DNA from: Ciborinia camelliae
Lineage: Eukaryota; Ascomycota; Leotiomycetes; Helotiales; Sclerotiniaceae
Assembly (NCBI GenBank): GCA_025890175.1
Contig: JANPYM010000015.1
Span: 399,147-463,146, forward strand
Reading direction: 5' to 3'
DNA: 64,000 nt
A program made the position numbers and the translations under genes. Position 1 is the stretch's first letter. Each line of letters begins with the position of its first letter. This document shows positions 37,250 to 50,921 of this stretch, piece by piece. Below the pieces are notes generated by a model. The model was not told where the DNA came from. It worked only from the letters and a program-made list of their open reading frames with translations, and ran no database searches.

Positions 37250-38150
37250 ATGGCCCCGTACGTATTCTATATCAATATCTATGTTCTGAGGCTTCAGATT
37301 TATTTCGAAGCATCTCGAATTTGTCTGGAGTGCTCTGGCCTGTTTTTGGATTTTTGGGGAATATTGACCAAATTGCAAAAAAGTCCATTCAGTTCATATG
37401 CTAATATTTGAACAGTCGTTCATACTCCAAGACCTACAAGGTCCCACGTCGTCCGTAAGTATTCCATAAACGATTTCGCTGTAAAATTAATTTTATGCTG
37501 ACAATGTCATAGTTTCGAGAGTGCTCGTTTGTAAGTGGGCCACTGTTCTAGAGCTTGCTCTGTTCATGTCACTGATTATTCCTTAGGGACTCCGAATTGA
37601 AGATTGTCGGAGAGTATGGTCTCCGCAACAAGCGTGAGGTCTGGCGTGTCCAGTTGACTCTCTCCAAGATCCGTCGTGCTGCCCGGTACTTAAACAATCA
37701 TTCAACTTACATACCTTCAATGTGCTAACGTATCTTAGTCAATTGCTCACTCTCGACGAGAAGGACCCAAAGAGACTCTTCGAAGGTAACGCCCTCATTC
37801 GTCGTCTTGTCCGTGTTGGTGTCCTCGACGAATCCCGCATGAAGCTCGATTACGTTTTGGCCTTGAAGATCGAGGATTTCATGGAGCGTCGTCTTCAAAC
37901 CTGTGTCTACAAGCTCGGTCTTGCCAAGTCTATTCACCACGCTCGTGTCCTGATCCGTCAAAGACACATCCGTGTTGGCAAGCAAATCGTCAACGTCCCA
38001 TCCTTCGTTGTTCGTCTCGACTCCCAAAAGCACATCGACTTCGCCTTGAGCTCGCCATTCGGTGGTGGACGTCCAGGCCGTGTCCGCAGAAAGAAGGCAA
38101 AGGCTTCCGAGAAGAAGGACGACGATGCCGAGGATGAGGACGAAGAATAG
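37250..38150 (+). CDS. RPS9: 40S ribosomal protein S9 (uS4)
   Basis: Small-subunit protein that binds 18S rRNA and affects decoding accuracy. Five exons, 37250-37257, 37416-37454, 37513-37530, 37587-37685 and 37739-38150, give 191 residues, the family length. Exon 1 holds only MAP-, and the next micro-exons carry [13 protein letters not shown] and FESARL. The S4 RNA-binding domain is in the last exon ([33 protein letters not shown]). It ends in an acidic EDEDEE tail. Frame is preserved at all four junctions. Confidence 0.97.
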
Positions 38151-39342
38151 AGGAACCATTTTGATACCAAAATCTTTCCTATCTACATCGTGAGAAATAC
38201 TTTTTAGCAGGGGTTAGGGCCGGTTACAACATGTAAAGCAGACATTTGAGCGTCAAGCTATGCAATAAAAGCCGCATTCCATGATGAATTAATGAGCACT
38301 GTTTTAATGATTGTTTTAGTTTCATAGTTTTGCAAATCCACTACTATTATAGGTGACTCGATTTAAACGATCAAATATTGACTTATCAAAAGCTCGAACT
38401 CTATCATTGACATTGAAACTAAGTCCATATATCGGACAAGTGAAGGAGGAAAGCAAAGGGGCGTGCTTGACGGCTTAACCGTAATTTTCAATGTCCGCAT
38501 GGATTTGTATACTCGAAAGTCGATATCCCCAGGATTATCAAGTAGCCCTTGTCAATATCCGAATATGCTTCGGATATTCCCCAGCTTGCTCTTGTTATTG
38601 CAAATTCTCCCTTAGCTTTGTTACCTAAGAGATCATTGCTTCTTACCTCGTTTTAGATTGCGGTTGTGGTTAAACTGATTCCAACCCTTTAAAAAAATTA
38701 CAATCAGAATCGTAAGTTAGGTAGGTAAGGTTCGTACGCCGCAACCATGTTTGCATTAGCCAATCATGATGACAAAATATTCAATGTTTAATATTGGAAT
38801 TGAGGAATACAACTTCAATCCCTTTAGGTAGATACCTAGTAGGTAATTATTGTGCATCTGTGACAACAAACGTTAAATACCTAGGTATCTAGATATATCT
38901 TCAAATGATGTTGATTTAATCGAGGGGTATTGGGCAACACCGCTCACTCGTCAGATTATGACTGAAACGAAGCAAAAAACCGACCCCATTTTACTACAAT
39001 CAGTTCACGTAATCTATTACATAACGAGCTTTGAGAACGGCCGCTTGGGCCGACCAATAATAGTCCTCGCCTATAGCTCGTTCTTATTATTAGCTACATG
39101 GATCCCTTTACAACCTCTCTTTATTCCTACGCGCGCGTAGTGGGCTAGCGCGCGGCGTACGTCTATATCAGTTCGCTTCCGCCTATATCCTTTTAGCTCT
39201 CAGGCTATTACAGAAGTTTTATACCTACTATTGCTGGTCACCTTGCTACCACATATGTGTATTCATCATCCTGAGATGAACCGACAAATATCAATAATTT
39301 TCTTTATTTAAACTATATATTGATGTTTTTATTAATAATTTA
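38151..39342. other. Convergent intergenic between RPS9 and SLU7, with odd GC-rich patch
   Basis: Mostly AT-rich. A TACCTAGGTA palindrome lies at 38878-38887. The patch at about 38940-39250 stands out: it includes CGCGCGCG-like runs (39131-39155) and repeated CTATA/TATATC strings, unlike the neighbouring sequence. This could be a fragment of a dispersed repeat. No gene seen. Confidence 0.45.
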
Positions 39343-40713
39343 CTAAGCTAATTCTAGAAAAGCATTCATTGGATCGTCGGCTGCTATACGTTTCTTCTTC
39401 CATATATCCATATCCTCCTCGGAAACCCCTAAATGCATCTCTTCCGCCGTACGCTTCTTCGCTTGTTGTTTAGGCACATTAGAAATGGCCTCGATGGGCT
39501 TTCCTACTTCCTCAATCAAAATACCGCCTGTTCTAGCACGTTCGGCATCCTCTAAAGCCATTTTTCCTGCCTCACCAACACAATAACTGTTTTTAACCAA
39601 TGAATGGCAACAAGAATAGCCCCATTTAAAATGGGACCACCAGCTTCCCCATACAGCGGTATGGTTATTGATAAAAACGTCTTCGGGATACTTTGTCTTG
39701 ATCTTCGGTGCTCCTTTGATTCCACCCATTTTATCGTATTCCACGAATTCTTCGGACCCAGTGATGGCTGCATCCTTGCGTTTTGCAGACATAGGCTTGC
39801 TGTCCCCACCATATTTCTCCAAAAGCATTTTCTTGTGTGCCTGTCGTTTGGCTTCGGCCTCCTCCTTCTCCATTCTTCTGTAGTACTCGCCAGAAGTAGG
39901 GTTTGCTTGTAAATGTAGTTTTGTATCACCTGCTTTCTCTTGAGACTCCCAGGCGTACTTTTGTGCCTTTTCAAATTCAGCAGCATCCCCAGAAGCTTTC
40001 AGGAATCCTTCTTCCGCGACCAGTGCGGCAGCCGTATCAGCAGTCGCTCCACTGTCCACCATAGATCTAGTTTTGGGATCGTATTTTGCCGAATCCAGGT
40101 CCAGGTTCAAAAGGTATTTCGCAGTGTCCTCACGAATTCTCAACTGCCTCGTCGATGTACTTTGATGTCTGCCCATATCCGATTCCTCTGCGTATTTTGC
40201 GCCATCATCATCACCGTCCTCACCAGCCTCTTCTCCATCCTTGTTATCACCATTCTGTACTTGTTTCTTCAGCTCTTCTAACTGCGCATACTCATCTGTG
40301 ACGGCCTTGTACTCTTTCGCATCGTATCCATTCCATCGGTCCCTCTTCGCATCCCATCCCAGATCAACGTCCTGTATAACTTCATCTGCCTGTATATCCT
40401 TCCCAGTCCATTTGGCGCCTTTCGCTCTAGGTCTATTTAAGCAGTCTCTAGCCTTGTGTGTCATTGCCCCGCAATTTTCGCATGCGCCTTTTCGGAATTT
40501 GGTGGCTGCAGGGCCCAACTTCTTACCACGGTCATACCATTTTGATTGGTCGGATTGGGCTTTTTGGAGACGTTGATGCTCGAGGTAATCGGTATTATCA
40601 TCATCGTCGATATAAAAGGGTTTCTTTGCAATGAAAGCGGGTATATACTCGTTCTGATCCTTGTTTGCTGCAGATTGCTCTGGTTTTCGAGGCTGTGTAC
40701 CTGCGGGAGGCAT
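39343..40713 (-). CDS. SLU7: Pre-mRNA splicing factor Slu7
   Basis: Second-step splicing factor for 3' splice-site choice. A single uninterrupted exon of 456 residues. Motifs: [14 protein letters not shown], the CCHC zinc knuckle [14 protein letters not shown], the Slu7 core ([28 protein letters not shown]), [18 protein letters not shown] and [14 protein letters not shown]. An acidic linker ([12 protein letters not shown]) is also present. The ATG at 40713 ([14 protein letters not shown]) was chosen over an upstream in-frame extension that lacks conservation. It shares a 404-bp start region with REV3. Confidence 0.95.
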   Translation of the reverse strand: MPPAGTQPRKPEQSAANKDQNEYIPAFIAKKPFYIDDDDNTDYLEHQRLQKAQSDQSKWYDRGKKLGPAATKFRKGACENCGAMTHKARDCLNRPRAKGAKWTGKDIQADEVIQDVDLGWDAKRDRWNGYDAKEYKAVTDEYAQLEELKKQVQNGDNKDGEEAGEDGDDDGAKYAEESDMGRHQSTSTRQLRIREDTAKYLLNLDLDSAKYDPKTRSMVDSGATADTAAALVAEEGFLKASGDAAEFEKAQKYAWESQEKAGDTKLHLQANPTSGEYYRRMEKEEAEAKRQAHKKMLLEKYGGDSKPMSAKRKDAAITGSEEFVEYDKMGGIKGAPKIKTKYPEDVFINNHTAVWGSWWSHFKWGYSCCHSLVKNSYCVGEAGKMALEDAERARTGGILIEEVGKPIEAISNVPKQQAKKRTAEEMHLGVSEEDMDIWKKKRIAADDPMNAFLELA

Positions 40714-41117
40714 TTTAAAGATTCGTAACTTCCAACTTCTAGAAGATGGGCGTTGAAAGTATATGATAGAAAACGAGATTTCCCAGTGTGATTGTTTTAT
40801 CAGGAATCTGATTGTACCTGTTCTTGATGTCAAAATTTGTGGGTCTGAGAGCGGATGAGATGGGATTGATAATAAATTAATAAATAGCTGTGGTTATATG
40901 ATTGGTCAGCTATCTGGATGAAGCTTTCCCGTGACCTGGCGTTCTCGTTCGCGTTCGCGCCACTCCAGTACGGACGGTCTGAGAAAGGGATGAAATGAAA
41001 TGAAAATGAAGAACAGAAACGGCAATTCCTCGAAGATAGCATGAGAAATTCGACGTAATGAAAACTGACAATTTTGACTGTCACTGGGTGCTTCCATCCT
41101 AACACTTTCAATTTGTC
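40714..41117. promoter_or_regulatory. Divergent promoter of SLU7 and REV3
   Basis: 404 bp between two divergent ATGs. It contains a GTTCGC/GTTCTC-like cluster at about 40941-40957. No defined factor site. Confidence 0.55.
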
Positions 41118-44100
41118 ATGGACCTCTTTCGAGTACGTCTCAATTGCATCGATCATTATCAAGCTACACCCACTCAGCTTGATTCCCAATTGAAAAGAAA
41201 TATACAATCTTCAGAACTTCATAAAGAGCCAAAAGTGCCTGTCATTAGGATTTTTGGCTCAACGGAAACTGGCCAGAAGGTCTGCGCGCATATCCATGGA
41301 GCATTTCCTTATTTGTATATCGAATATGAAGGTGCCCTCCATCCTGACGAAGGTTTTGTCTTTGCTGATTTTTATTCTGATTCTGATGACTAACAAACTT
41401 GTAGTTGGTAGCTATATACATCGACTTCATCTATCAATTGACTATGCCCTTGCTGTAAGCTACCGACGCAATGCCTATGATGGAACTGCCAAATTCGTCG
41501 CACGCATCACCTTGGTGAAAGCAGTTCCGTTCTATGGCTTTCACGTTGGATATCGCTTCTATCTTAAGATTTACATGTTGAATCCTATGGTAATGACGCG
41601 TCTTGCGGACCTCTTACGGCAGGGTACCATTATGAAGCGAATCTTCCAGCCATATGAAGCACATCTCCAATTTCTTCTTCAGTGGATGGTTGACTATAAT
41701 TTATATGGATGTGGATATATTGATTCTAGTAAGGCCACATTTCGAAGTCCGGTGCCTCTATATGAGACAATTTCCTCGTCAATGCATCTTTGGCATAACC
41801 GCTCAATACCCGATCAATTCATCACGAATGACACGTTCCTACCCAGGGTCAGCCATTGTTCCTTGGAAGTTGACATTTGTGTCCAAGACATCCTTAATAG
41901 GCGGGATATAAAGCCACGTCCTCTTCACCATGATTTCGCTCAGAATCTTGGTCCCTTGGCCCCCGACGAAAAGTTAGTTCAAAGTATGGCAAGCCTCTGG
42001 AAAGATGAAACCCGTCGCCGAAAATCCCAAATTCCAAATGCACCGGCTGGTAGCAGCCCATTTCCAGCCGAGGTGATGTTTTCAATGTCAGCAGACCCTC
42101 GATACTCCCAGGCTGGTGGATGGATGCATGAAAGTGAGTATAGAGAAATGGTCAATACCTTGATTCAAGAGGAACGGAACAGAGGCGACAATTCAAGACC
42201 GTCTTTCAATACGTTTATCAAACCAAAGCCCTTTGAGTTTGCGGTCAAGACTAGCCTTGAGTCTGTAGAAGACTTGTATCCGGATAATCTTCGCATCGCA
42301 TTTGAATCAGTGCATGACTGCCAGAGGCACCATCCTTTGCACGATAGCCATGAAGAAAGAGAGGTTGATGAAAATAGTATCGTTGAACTTGCAATAGATC
42401 AAGATATCACCGATGACATTTATGATTCTGATGAGGATGTAATGAGAGAGATTGAGCTTTCCCAAAAGCACAAAGGGGATCGCCTTGAGGAAAAAGTATT
42501 AGAGCCTCAAACTACTGCAACATCTAATGACGAGCCTTGTAATAGCCCCAGTTTGTCAGTCGAGTTGCAAAAAGCTCGAACTGAAGAAGGCGAAGATAAT
42601 CTGAAATTAATAGACTCTCTGGGAGTCGTCGCCACGGCAAATGATTTATCCTTCGTCTCCGCACAAATTAGTCACTTGGCCGGTCAAATTGATGATGGCT
42701 ACAATAATCATCACCATAGTATGGGTCAAGTTCCCAGCTACACCGATGCCGGATTCTTCAAGAGGTCACAGTCACAACAAGAACGCCCAGATTTGAAACG
42801 GCGGAAGATAAACATGATGACTATGGTTAAAGATCTCGATTCTGCCCAACACAAAGCGGAGCAAGTTGCTGACACGGCTCGGCCTCCATTACAATCGTCT
42901 CCACCACCTATGGGATTAAAACCCGATTGCACTGAGCAGCGAAGCAATCTGGAGCTTGGGGCGTCTAGTACTAAGTTTTCCTCTCAAGACTCGCTCAATT
43001 TTCGTGTGACAAAAGATCCGCACGATCCCGGCACAATCGTGAGACTCAGCCAGTGCTCTGGAGACATAGACACACCTACAACAACGAAGCATGTTTCTTT
43101 TCTTGCTGTGCCAACATCTCCTGCAAACAATTTCGATAAGGCGATAGACATGTCAAACTTCACACCGATGCCAAGTCCTACACAAAATTTGGGTTCCTTT
43201 AATCAGGATGAACTTTTCAGGAAAATCAAAGACAAGTTTGGAAGCTGCATCAAGTCATTAGTACTAGCACAACACCAACCTCCTCCATCAGCCTATTTTC
43301 TTTCTTCGAAGATGTCGAACTTCAATTTGCCTCCCATTCTTCATCAAGATGCTTTTTATGGCAACGAAGAAGATGTTTCTGAGCGTGTCAGGGTGTGGGC
43401 GGGTAGGGAATTCAAAATTGGAAGCACCAGTGTATCATTTCTTCCCAATTTTGACCCATCTGCAACCTCAGATGAAACATTTGGGTTCAGACCTGTTGTT
43501 CTTCCAGACAGAGGCAAAGACGAAGAAATTCATCATGATCGGCGTCGCGGGTGTAGCCTTCGAGTTTGGGCTTTTGCAGAAACACCGCCGAGTTACGCGG
43601 AAGTGCATGATTGGGTTCGTAATGAGAAGGTACAGATAGAAAATAAATCTGGAAAGCCAAAGAGGGGCGCGACTTCCAAGTCAGCTAACAACTTTCGAAA
43701 GGAGGCAAAGCTTTCTCAAATCGACGGCCCAACTCAAAATAATAAGCATGGTTTCAAGTATACACAAAATAAAAAGACTGTTAATATCCAACAAGAGGCT
43801 CAATACATGAGCGTCATGAGTCTAGAGGTACATATAAACACAAGAGGTGGTTTTGTTCCTAATCCCGAAGAGGATGAGATTCAATGTATTTTCTTCTGCC
43901 TTCAGGCAGGCGAGGATGGCACTGATAATGACACAACACAGTTAGGCATCGTGGTTCTGTCCGCTGAAGATAACGATATCTCTGAGAGAATCTCAAATCA
44001 AGTCTCGTTCGAAGTGCACGTAGAATCTTCTGAACTTGATCTACTTGTCCGTATGGTAGAGATTGTCCGCGAGCATGATCCAGACATCCTTACTGGTTTT

Positions 44101-46353
44101 GAGGTTCATGGTGGATCTTGGGGATATTTGATTGAACGGGCAAGAACGAAATATGACTACGACCTTTGTGATGAGTTCTCCCGTATAAAAAATCAATCCC
44201 ACGGTCGTTTTGGCAAGGATAATGATAAATGGGGATTTAACAATACCTCTATAATTCGTGTAACGGGTCGACACATGATAAACATTTGGAGAGCCATGCG
44301 AGCCGAGCTCAATCTCCTTCAATATACTTTAGAGAACGTGGCTTTCCATCTGCTGCACCGGCGGATCCCTCACTATACATGGGCCGATCTGAGAACCTGG
44401 TATACTAATGGATCGGCTCGAGATCTGTCGAAAGTACTCGCGCACTATGTGTCCCGTGTACAACTCGATCTAGAAATTCTTGAGCAGAACGAATTGATCC
44501 CACGTACAAGCGAACAAGCACGCCTTTTGGGTGTTGATTTCTTCTCGGTTTTCTCTCGTGGTTCGCAATTCAAGGTAGAGTCTCTGATGTTCCGCATTGC
44601 AAAACCAGAGGACTTCATCTTGATATCTCCCAGTCGAAAACAAGTGGGGGGTCAAAATGCTTTAGAGTGTCTCCCCCTTGTCATGGAGCCTCAAAGTGCA
44701 TTTTATAGTAGTCCATTGCTTGTTCTTGATTTTCAAAGTTTGTACCCTAGTATTATGATCGCCTACAATTATTGCTACTCGACGTACCTTGGACGAGTCG
44801 TGAACTGGCGAGGCACCAATAAGATGGGTTTCACAGAATACACACGAGAGCAGAAGCTGTTAGAGTTGCTCAAAGGTCACATTAACATTTCTCCCAATGG
44901 AATTATGTATGCAAAACCAGACATCCGAAAGTCTCTCTTAGCCAAAATGTTAGGGGAAATCCTTGAGACACGAGTTATGGTGAAGAGTGGGATGAAGCTT
45001 GACAAGGATGACAAAGCTCTACAACGACTATTGAATAACAGGCAGCTTGCCTTGAAGCTCATCGCCAATGTTACGTACGGATATACATCTGCCTCCTTCT
45101 CTGGTCGCATGCCTTGCTCAGAGATTGCGGATAGCATTGTACAAACCGGTCGAGAGACACTGGAAAAGGCCATAGCACTGATACACTCGGTCAAACGTTG
45201 GGGTGCAGAAGTAGTGTATGGAGATACTGACAGCTTATTTGTTTACCTCAAGGGGCGCAGTAAAGACGAGGCATTTGACATTGGGAACGAGATTGCAAAA
45301 ACAGTCACTAATATGAATCCACGTCCTATCAAGCTCAAGTTTGAAAAGGTATATCTTCCCTGCGTGCTTCTAGCTAAGAAGCGATACGTAGGCTTCAAAT
45401 ATGAAAGTAAGTCACAAGCCGAACCAGAATTCGATGCGAAAGGTATTGAAACGGTACGACGCGATGGTACGCCTGCTGAGCAAAAGATCGAAGAAAGAGC
45501 TCTTAAGATACTCTTTCGCACAGCGGATCTAAGCCAAGTAAAATCCTATTTTCAAGAGCAATGTGAGAAGATCATGAAAGGTTCTGTATCTATCCAAGAC
45601 TTTTGCTTTGCAAGAGAAGTCAAGCTTGGAACATATAGTGATAAAGGCCCACCACCCCCCGGAGCTCTTATTAGCACCAAAAAAATGCTGGAAGATACCC
45701 GAGCAGAGCCACAGTATGGAGAGCGAGTTCCATATGTGGTCATCACAGGCGCTCCAGGAGCTCGGTTGATTGACCGCTGTGTGGCCCCCGAAGAACTTCT
45801 TAACAGCGATCACAGCGAGTTAGATGCTGAATATTACATATCCAAAAATTTAATCCCTCCCTTGGAACGAATCTTCAACCTCATGGGTGCCAATGTCAGA
45901 AATTGGTACGATGAAATGCCTAAAGTTCAGCGCGTTCGCCGAATTGAGATGAGCTTTGAACAGCGACAGCTAAAGGATTTTGGAATCAACAAGAAAACTC
46001 TCGAGTCATACATGAAATCATCTTCATGTCTCGTGTGTAGAGACAAACTTGAGGCTGAGGGATGCCTCTGTTCTCAGTGTCTCTCAAATGCCCCTGGATC
46101 GATGCTTTCTTTGCAGACCAGGCTCAATGTTGAGGAAAGGAAGTTTCTGGACATACAGAGTATTTGCCAGAACTGTTCTGGCCTATCTCCACTAGAGGAA
46201 GTCAAATGTGATAGTAAGGATTGCCCTGTATTCTATACAAGAACGAGGCAGGGGGCGCGGCTAAAGACGGAAAGAACCTTTATTGTACCAGCTATGCAGG
46301 CTTTATCGGCAACTGATGAAGTGGAGGTGGATTTCACAGATCTGGAGTGGTAA
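41118..46353 (+). CDS. REV3: DNA polymerase zeta catalytic subunit Rev3
   Basis: B-family polymerase for translesion synthesis, working with Rev7. Exons 41118-41352 and 41405-46353, with a 52-bp intron, give 1727 residues. The typical start MDLFRVRLNCIDHYQATPTQ is present, followed by the N-terminal domain (YIHRLHLSIDYALAVSYRRN) and a long unstructured insert (about 330-700) where Rev7 binding is expected. The exonuclease-like fold follows, then polymerase motif A DFQSLYPSIMIAYN (D about 1187), motif B KLIANVTYGYTSASFSGRM and motif C YGDTDSLF (D about 1352 and 1354). The C-terminus has the zinc site (Cys 1620, 1623, 1634, 1637) and the iron-sulphur site (Cys 1666, 1669, 1680, 1685). All catalytic residues are intact. 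Confidence 0.97.
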
Positions 46354-47215
46354 TTGACAATTACTTACAATACAAAAGCTCTTCGGAATTTCACATGCAT
46401 GAAGAAACTTATGAAGGATCAGATTTCGGTGTTCTAAGGATGTTTTGCTTGATTTGCCCCCTTTCTTGCAGTTGGATATACACGGAAGGCATTATGTCCA
46501 CAATGGGAATAAGTAACACAAGGTAGCATAATAAAAGTAATTATAATCAAACTTCATACATAGTGTGATGTCAAAATGTGATGTCAAAATGTGATCAAAT
46601 GGTACCCAGGTAGTAGTTATAAAACCAATAATCGATGTGCAGAACTAACACTGACTACCTAGTCATGAAACCAGTACAATATGCGATCGCATATCTTTGC
46701 CATTAATATATATACATATATAAATACCTAGGTAGGGAGGTTATAAAGGTACCTAGGTATTTGTATTGTTCCCCGGTGAGCTTTTCAGGTTTTATATATT
46801 ATAGGTGTGTATTGATTCAACTAAAGGCTTTTTTTATCCAACCTTAATTTTCCCCTCCTACGACCTGCAACAAACATTAACTTATTACCCTTTCCTACCT
46901 ACCTTGTAATGTAAGAGTAAGGTATACATTTGCTCTTGAACACACCAGATTCAACAGATTAAAATACATGAAGCAACAATCTTTATTAAAAGATTGTAAC
47001 TTTTAATTATTTCATTTTGCATAAAATTCAGCCTCTTATAACTCTAAGAAGGCGACCTCCAAGGATTGCTCGTCGCCACATGTTCTAGAAACCTTCTTAA
47101 ACATCAACTTCCAAATGTTGTTTTGTCCTGCTCTTTTCAACAATTTACTTCTGGATTTCATGGGGATGGTCCGTTGATTGAAGCTTCCGTCTCTGCACTC
47201 AAAGGCAGTATCATA
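46354..47215. other. Intergenic between REV3 and the SMP-domain gene
   Basis: AT-rich, with TACCTAGGTA palindromes at 46725-46734 and 46750-46759 and a short repeated TGTGATGTCAAAA at about 46562-46587. It contains the promoter of the next gene. No other gene. Confidence 0.5.
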
Positions 47216-50200
47216 ATGGGAGGTTTATTGTGGTTCCTTTTCATTTATTGCTTAGGTGGTCTCACATTTCTTCCTATCGTCATAGTAGCATTATTATTTC
47301 ACGCATTCTATACCTTCCCAGTTCGCGACGATACCGATTCACGAAAACATTTCGAGTCAATCTTGAGACCTGGTGATGATGTCGATGCTATTAAATCTGC
47401 ACAGAAGTCCCTGGGCGAAAAGTTCCAACTTCACAACAACCATGAGGCAGATGTGGCTGCTGGATATTTTGCTATTTGTAGGGAATACTCACCGGGCGGC
47501 GTGAATGGGAAGCCTCCAGAACGAACAACACCTGTTGGCTCAACTACAGTCTCTGCGCCCAGTCCTAGCGTTTACCAGAGCATGTACAGAAGCTTGTTCG
47601 AGAGAAAGACGAGCAATGGCCCGCTGGATAACAAGGCCGCGGGGAAACCACAGAAGAAGGGTGGCAATGTATTCTATGTGGTCTTGAGGTAAAATTGTCT
47701 ACAAATAAACCCAAACACTTCTCATATAATATAAGACATACTGACAGTTAGGCTAGGCATGGGCATCTGATGCTTTTTGACGACGATGACCAGCTCGAAG
47801 TTCGATACGTAGTGTCTTTGGCTCATCACGATGTTAGCATATACTCGGGACTGGATGATAGTACACCAGAGGGAGAATTGTTTATAAAACGAAATGCTAT
47901 TTGCTTGTCAAGAAAAAAAGGTGTCGGCGAGATGACTGCCGATGGCAAGCCTTCTCAGCCCTTCTACCTGTTCTCCGAAAACTGCTCTGATAAGGAAGAT
48001 TTTTATTTTGCACTTCTTCGAAACCAAGACTCCAACTCGACCCCGAAACCACCGGTTCCGTTGCAGTACGATGTTAAAGATATCATTACTCTTGTCCAAA
48101 GGTTGCATTCATCCGAAGAACATCTTCAGACAAGGTGGATTAATGCACTCATTGGTCGAATATTTCTTGCGTTGTATAAGACGCCAGAGATCGAGAATTT
48201 TATTCGAGCAAAGATCACCAAGAAGATTTCAAGAGTCAAAACTCCCAACTTTTTAAGACAAATTACTCTTCGCAACGTAGATATGGGGGCTGCCGCACCG
48301 GTGATCACGAATCCTCGTTTGAAAGATTTGACTGTGGATGGGCAGCTTATTGTGGAAGCCGATGTTCGTTACACTGGTAACTTTCGTCTCGAAGTTGCCG
48401 CAATAGCTCGCCTTGAGCTCGGCGCACGCTTCAAAGCCCGGGAAGTGAACCTACTGTTGGCTGTTGTCTTGAAAAAAATTGAGGGCCATATGCTACTCCG
48501 AATCAAGCCGCCGCCCTCAAATAGGCTCTGGGTTACATTTGAGACCATGCCAAAGATAGACATGACAATAGAGCCCATTGTAAGTTCGCGGCAGATTACG
48601 TACACGCTGATTCTTCGCCAGATCGAGAATAGGATCAAGGAAGTTATCGCTGAAAGTTTAGTCTTTCCCAATTGGGATGATTCGCCATTTGCCAGTAGCA
48701 TAGACAAGTTATGGAGAGGTGGCATTTGGGCAAATGACAGACGTGCGGAACACTCTGAGGATGCCGAAACCGTTGCCGCTGAGGATGGAGACGTGGACGA
48801 GGTAGAGGCTCTAGAAGCTGAACACGATGACACCACAACATCTACGCCACAGATAGAAAAGAGTTACAGCACTCCTATACCTGATACTAACCTTTCTAAT
48901 GCTATTCATTCGCGGAAAGGCACAAAGTCCACTTCAAATCTTGTCACTCCGTCTTCTAGCAGCTCATCTACGGGAGTTGATGCGCGACCCTCGACTGGTG
49001 ACAAGCCACGAGCCCTTCGTTCAGGGTCTTTTGCTAACGCCTCTTCTCCGGTAGTCACTACCGACGTAACAAATGCGGATGTATTCAAGCCCTCGAGCCC
49101 TCCTAATGAAAATCACGCCGCAACCGCTATGGCTAAACTGTCTGCGAAGACAGAAGTCCCTGTACAAAGTCCTACCGGGTCTCCCAGCCGATCAATAAAC
49201 TTGAAACTTGGTAGCAGTCAATCCTCGTCATCTTCACGGGACTCTTCACACTCTGAGAAAGCTTCTACGAGCAATTCCATACTACAAGCTTCGTTGGAGC
49301 CATCATTGCTTACTGACAAATCCAGCATCAATTCTTATCCTTCAAGTCCAGCAAGTTTAAGTACTACATCAATAAAGTCAGAATTTCTAACTCCTAAAGC
49401 TGTGGGTATTCCGAAACGTGAGAATACCACATCTTCAGCAAAATCGTCTACTTCGGAGACCAAACGATTGTCTCTTGCCGCTGTTACGAACGCGGCGGCA
49501 ACGGCAAAAACTTGGGGTGTAAGTTTATTCTGGCGTCTCCTTTGGGCATTTTCATGCATCAAATTTGCAGGAATGCTTACGTAATGCATATATATGCTAA
49601 ATTACTACATATCGCTCACGTTTTTGTTCTCGGAATCTGTGTGAATGTACGGCTAATCTTGATATATTTAGTGGAATGCTATTCAACGACGCAACGATCA
49701 GAAAGGAGTCAGCTCATCAGAACCAACGGAAACAGCTCAACCACGCGTCATGGGGCGCGGACAGCCGCTACCTCCCCCTGGAATACCTCTACCTCTACCA
49801 GACAAAAAGACAAAAACGGCCCCTATCCCCGTGCCTAAACGGAAGCCAATCCCCCCTCCTGTTTTACCACCAAGGCATCAAACAGAATCAACTACGAGTC
49901 AGCAGCATCACAACGATCCACGGCCTCCTTTGCCAAGGCGTGGTTCTCGGGATAATACAGACACTGGAGATGATGGCCTCTTGATTGTGTCAGCACCATC
50001 GGAACCCACAACACCGGTAACTGATAATTCGCCACAATACATGCAGCCGTGGGTAGATGATGTGGATGAGGCGATTGGAGAACACCAACATCCTCGAGCT
50101 GTTACTTCTTCACCTTCTGCTCCTGTTGATCGTGAACCACCCCAACTCCCAAAGAGGCGACACCCACGCCGAGTTATCTCGAGTAGTCCTGAAGAAGATG

Positions 50201-50286
50201 GACATAAATTGCCCTCATGGATGGTAGCACAGGAGCATGAAGCCCGGGCCAAAAGCACTTTCGTTGATGAAGATGCAGGTCTTTGA
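47216..50286 (+). CDS. NVJ2: SMP-domain lipid-transfer protein, Nvj2/TEX2 type
   Basis: ER membrane protein of contact sites; yeast Nvj2 and human TEX2 move lipids between ER and vacuole/Golgi. Exons 47216-47688, 47757-49518 and 49672-50286 give 949 residues. The ATG at 47216 starts a hydrophobic anchor (MGGLLWFLFIYCLGGLTFLP). A PH-like region follows (HGHLMLFDDDDQLEVRYVV), then the SMP domain from about 277 to 480 (LQTRWINALIGRIFLALYKT; ILRQIENRIKEVIAESLVFP NWDD). A long Ser/Thr-rich disordered tail ends in proline-rich stretches. The second acceptor choice (47756) restores the R-HGHLM junction. It lies in tandem upstream of SLA2. Confidence 0.9.
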
Positions 50287-50921
50287 GTTATGTAGTTGGG
50301 TATTTGACTCTTATATAGATACACGAGAAGAAGCTTGGTGCATAAATGGCGCTGTACACATACAAGTCTGTTGGGATCAGGATCATATGGGAAATAAGGA
50401 TTTGGTTATCCTACATTGGCGGGCGTTGCATGGTTATCTGGTTCGGAGGATTGCGGGTATTGCTAGGGTGGAGCGGAACGATCATATAGAACATACAGTA
50501 GGAATCATGAATCAAAAACCTTATGAATACAAGATTACCATCTCCCAATCTTCCAATAACTTGTTTACTATACTAGTAAGTAAGTTTTCGTGACACATCC
50601 AGATATCCAGTACCGGTCGATAATGATAGGTAATTATTGTAATGAGCGAAGTTGCATAAATACTGATTGATTGAAATATGTAAGATTACATACCTGCACA
50701 GCCACGACCCACACATAGCATACCTTACCTACCTAGGTAATAAGTATCCGCCACATTACGCAGCTCCACTAAAACTTACCCCGTACCCGTACAACATTAT
50801 ATCTCGATACGATTCCACCTTCTAATAATCCTTTGGTGTTTCCGACACTTTACCCTACATATTTCTTTTTCATATTATCTACCTACCTTTTGTACATTTC
50901 GCGCTCCACGCGCTCTCAATC
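50287..50921. promoter_or_regulatory. SLA2 upstream region
   Basis: 635 bp of non-coding sequence with a TACCTAGGTA palindrome at 50730-50739 and a pyrimidine-rich leader just before the SLA2 ATG. Confidence 0.5.

Noticed and set aside
49519..49584. Read-through end of the NVJ2 second exon
   Set aside because: A GTAAGT donor at 49519 and the conserved continuation WNAIQRRN after 49671 show this is intron.
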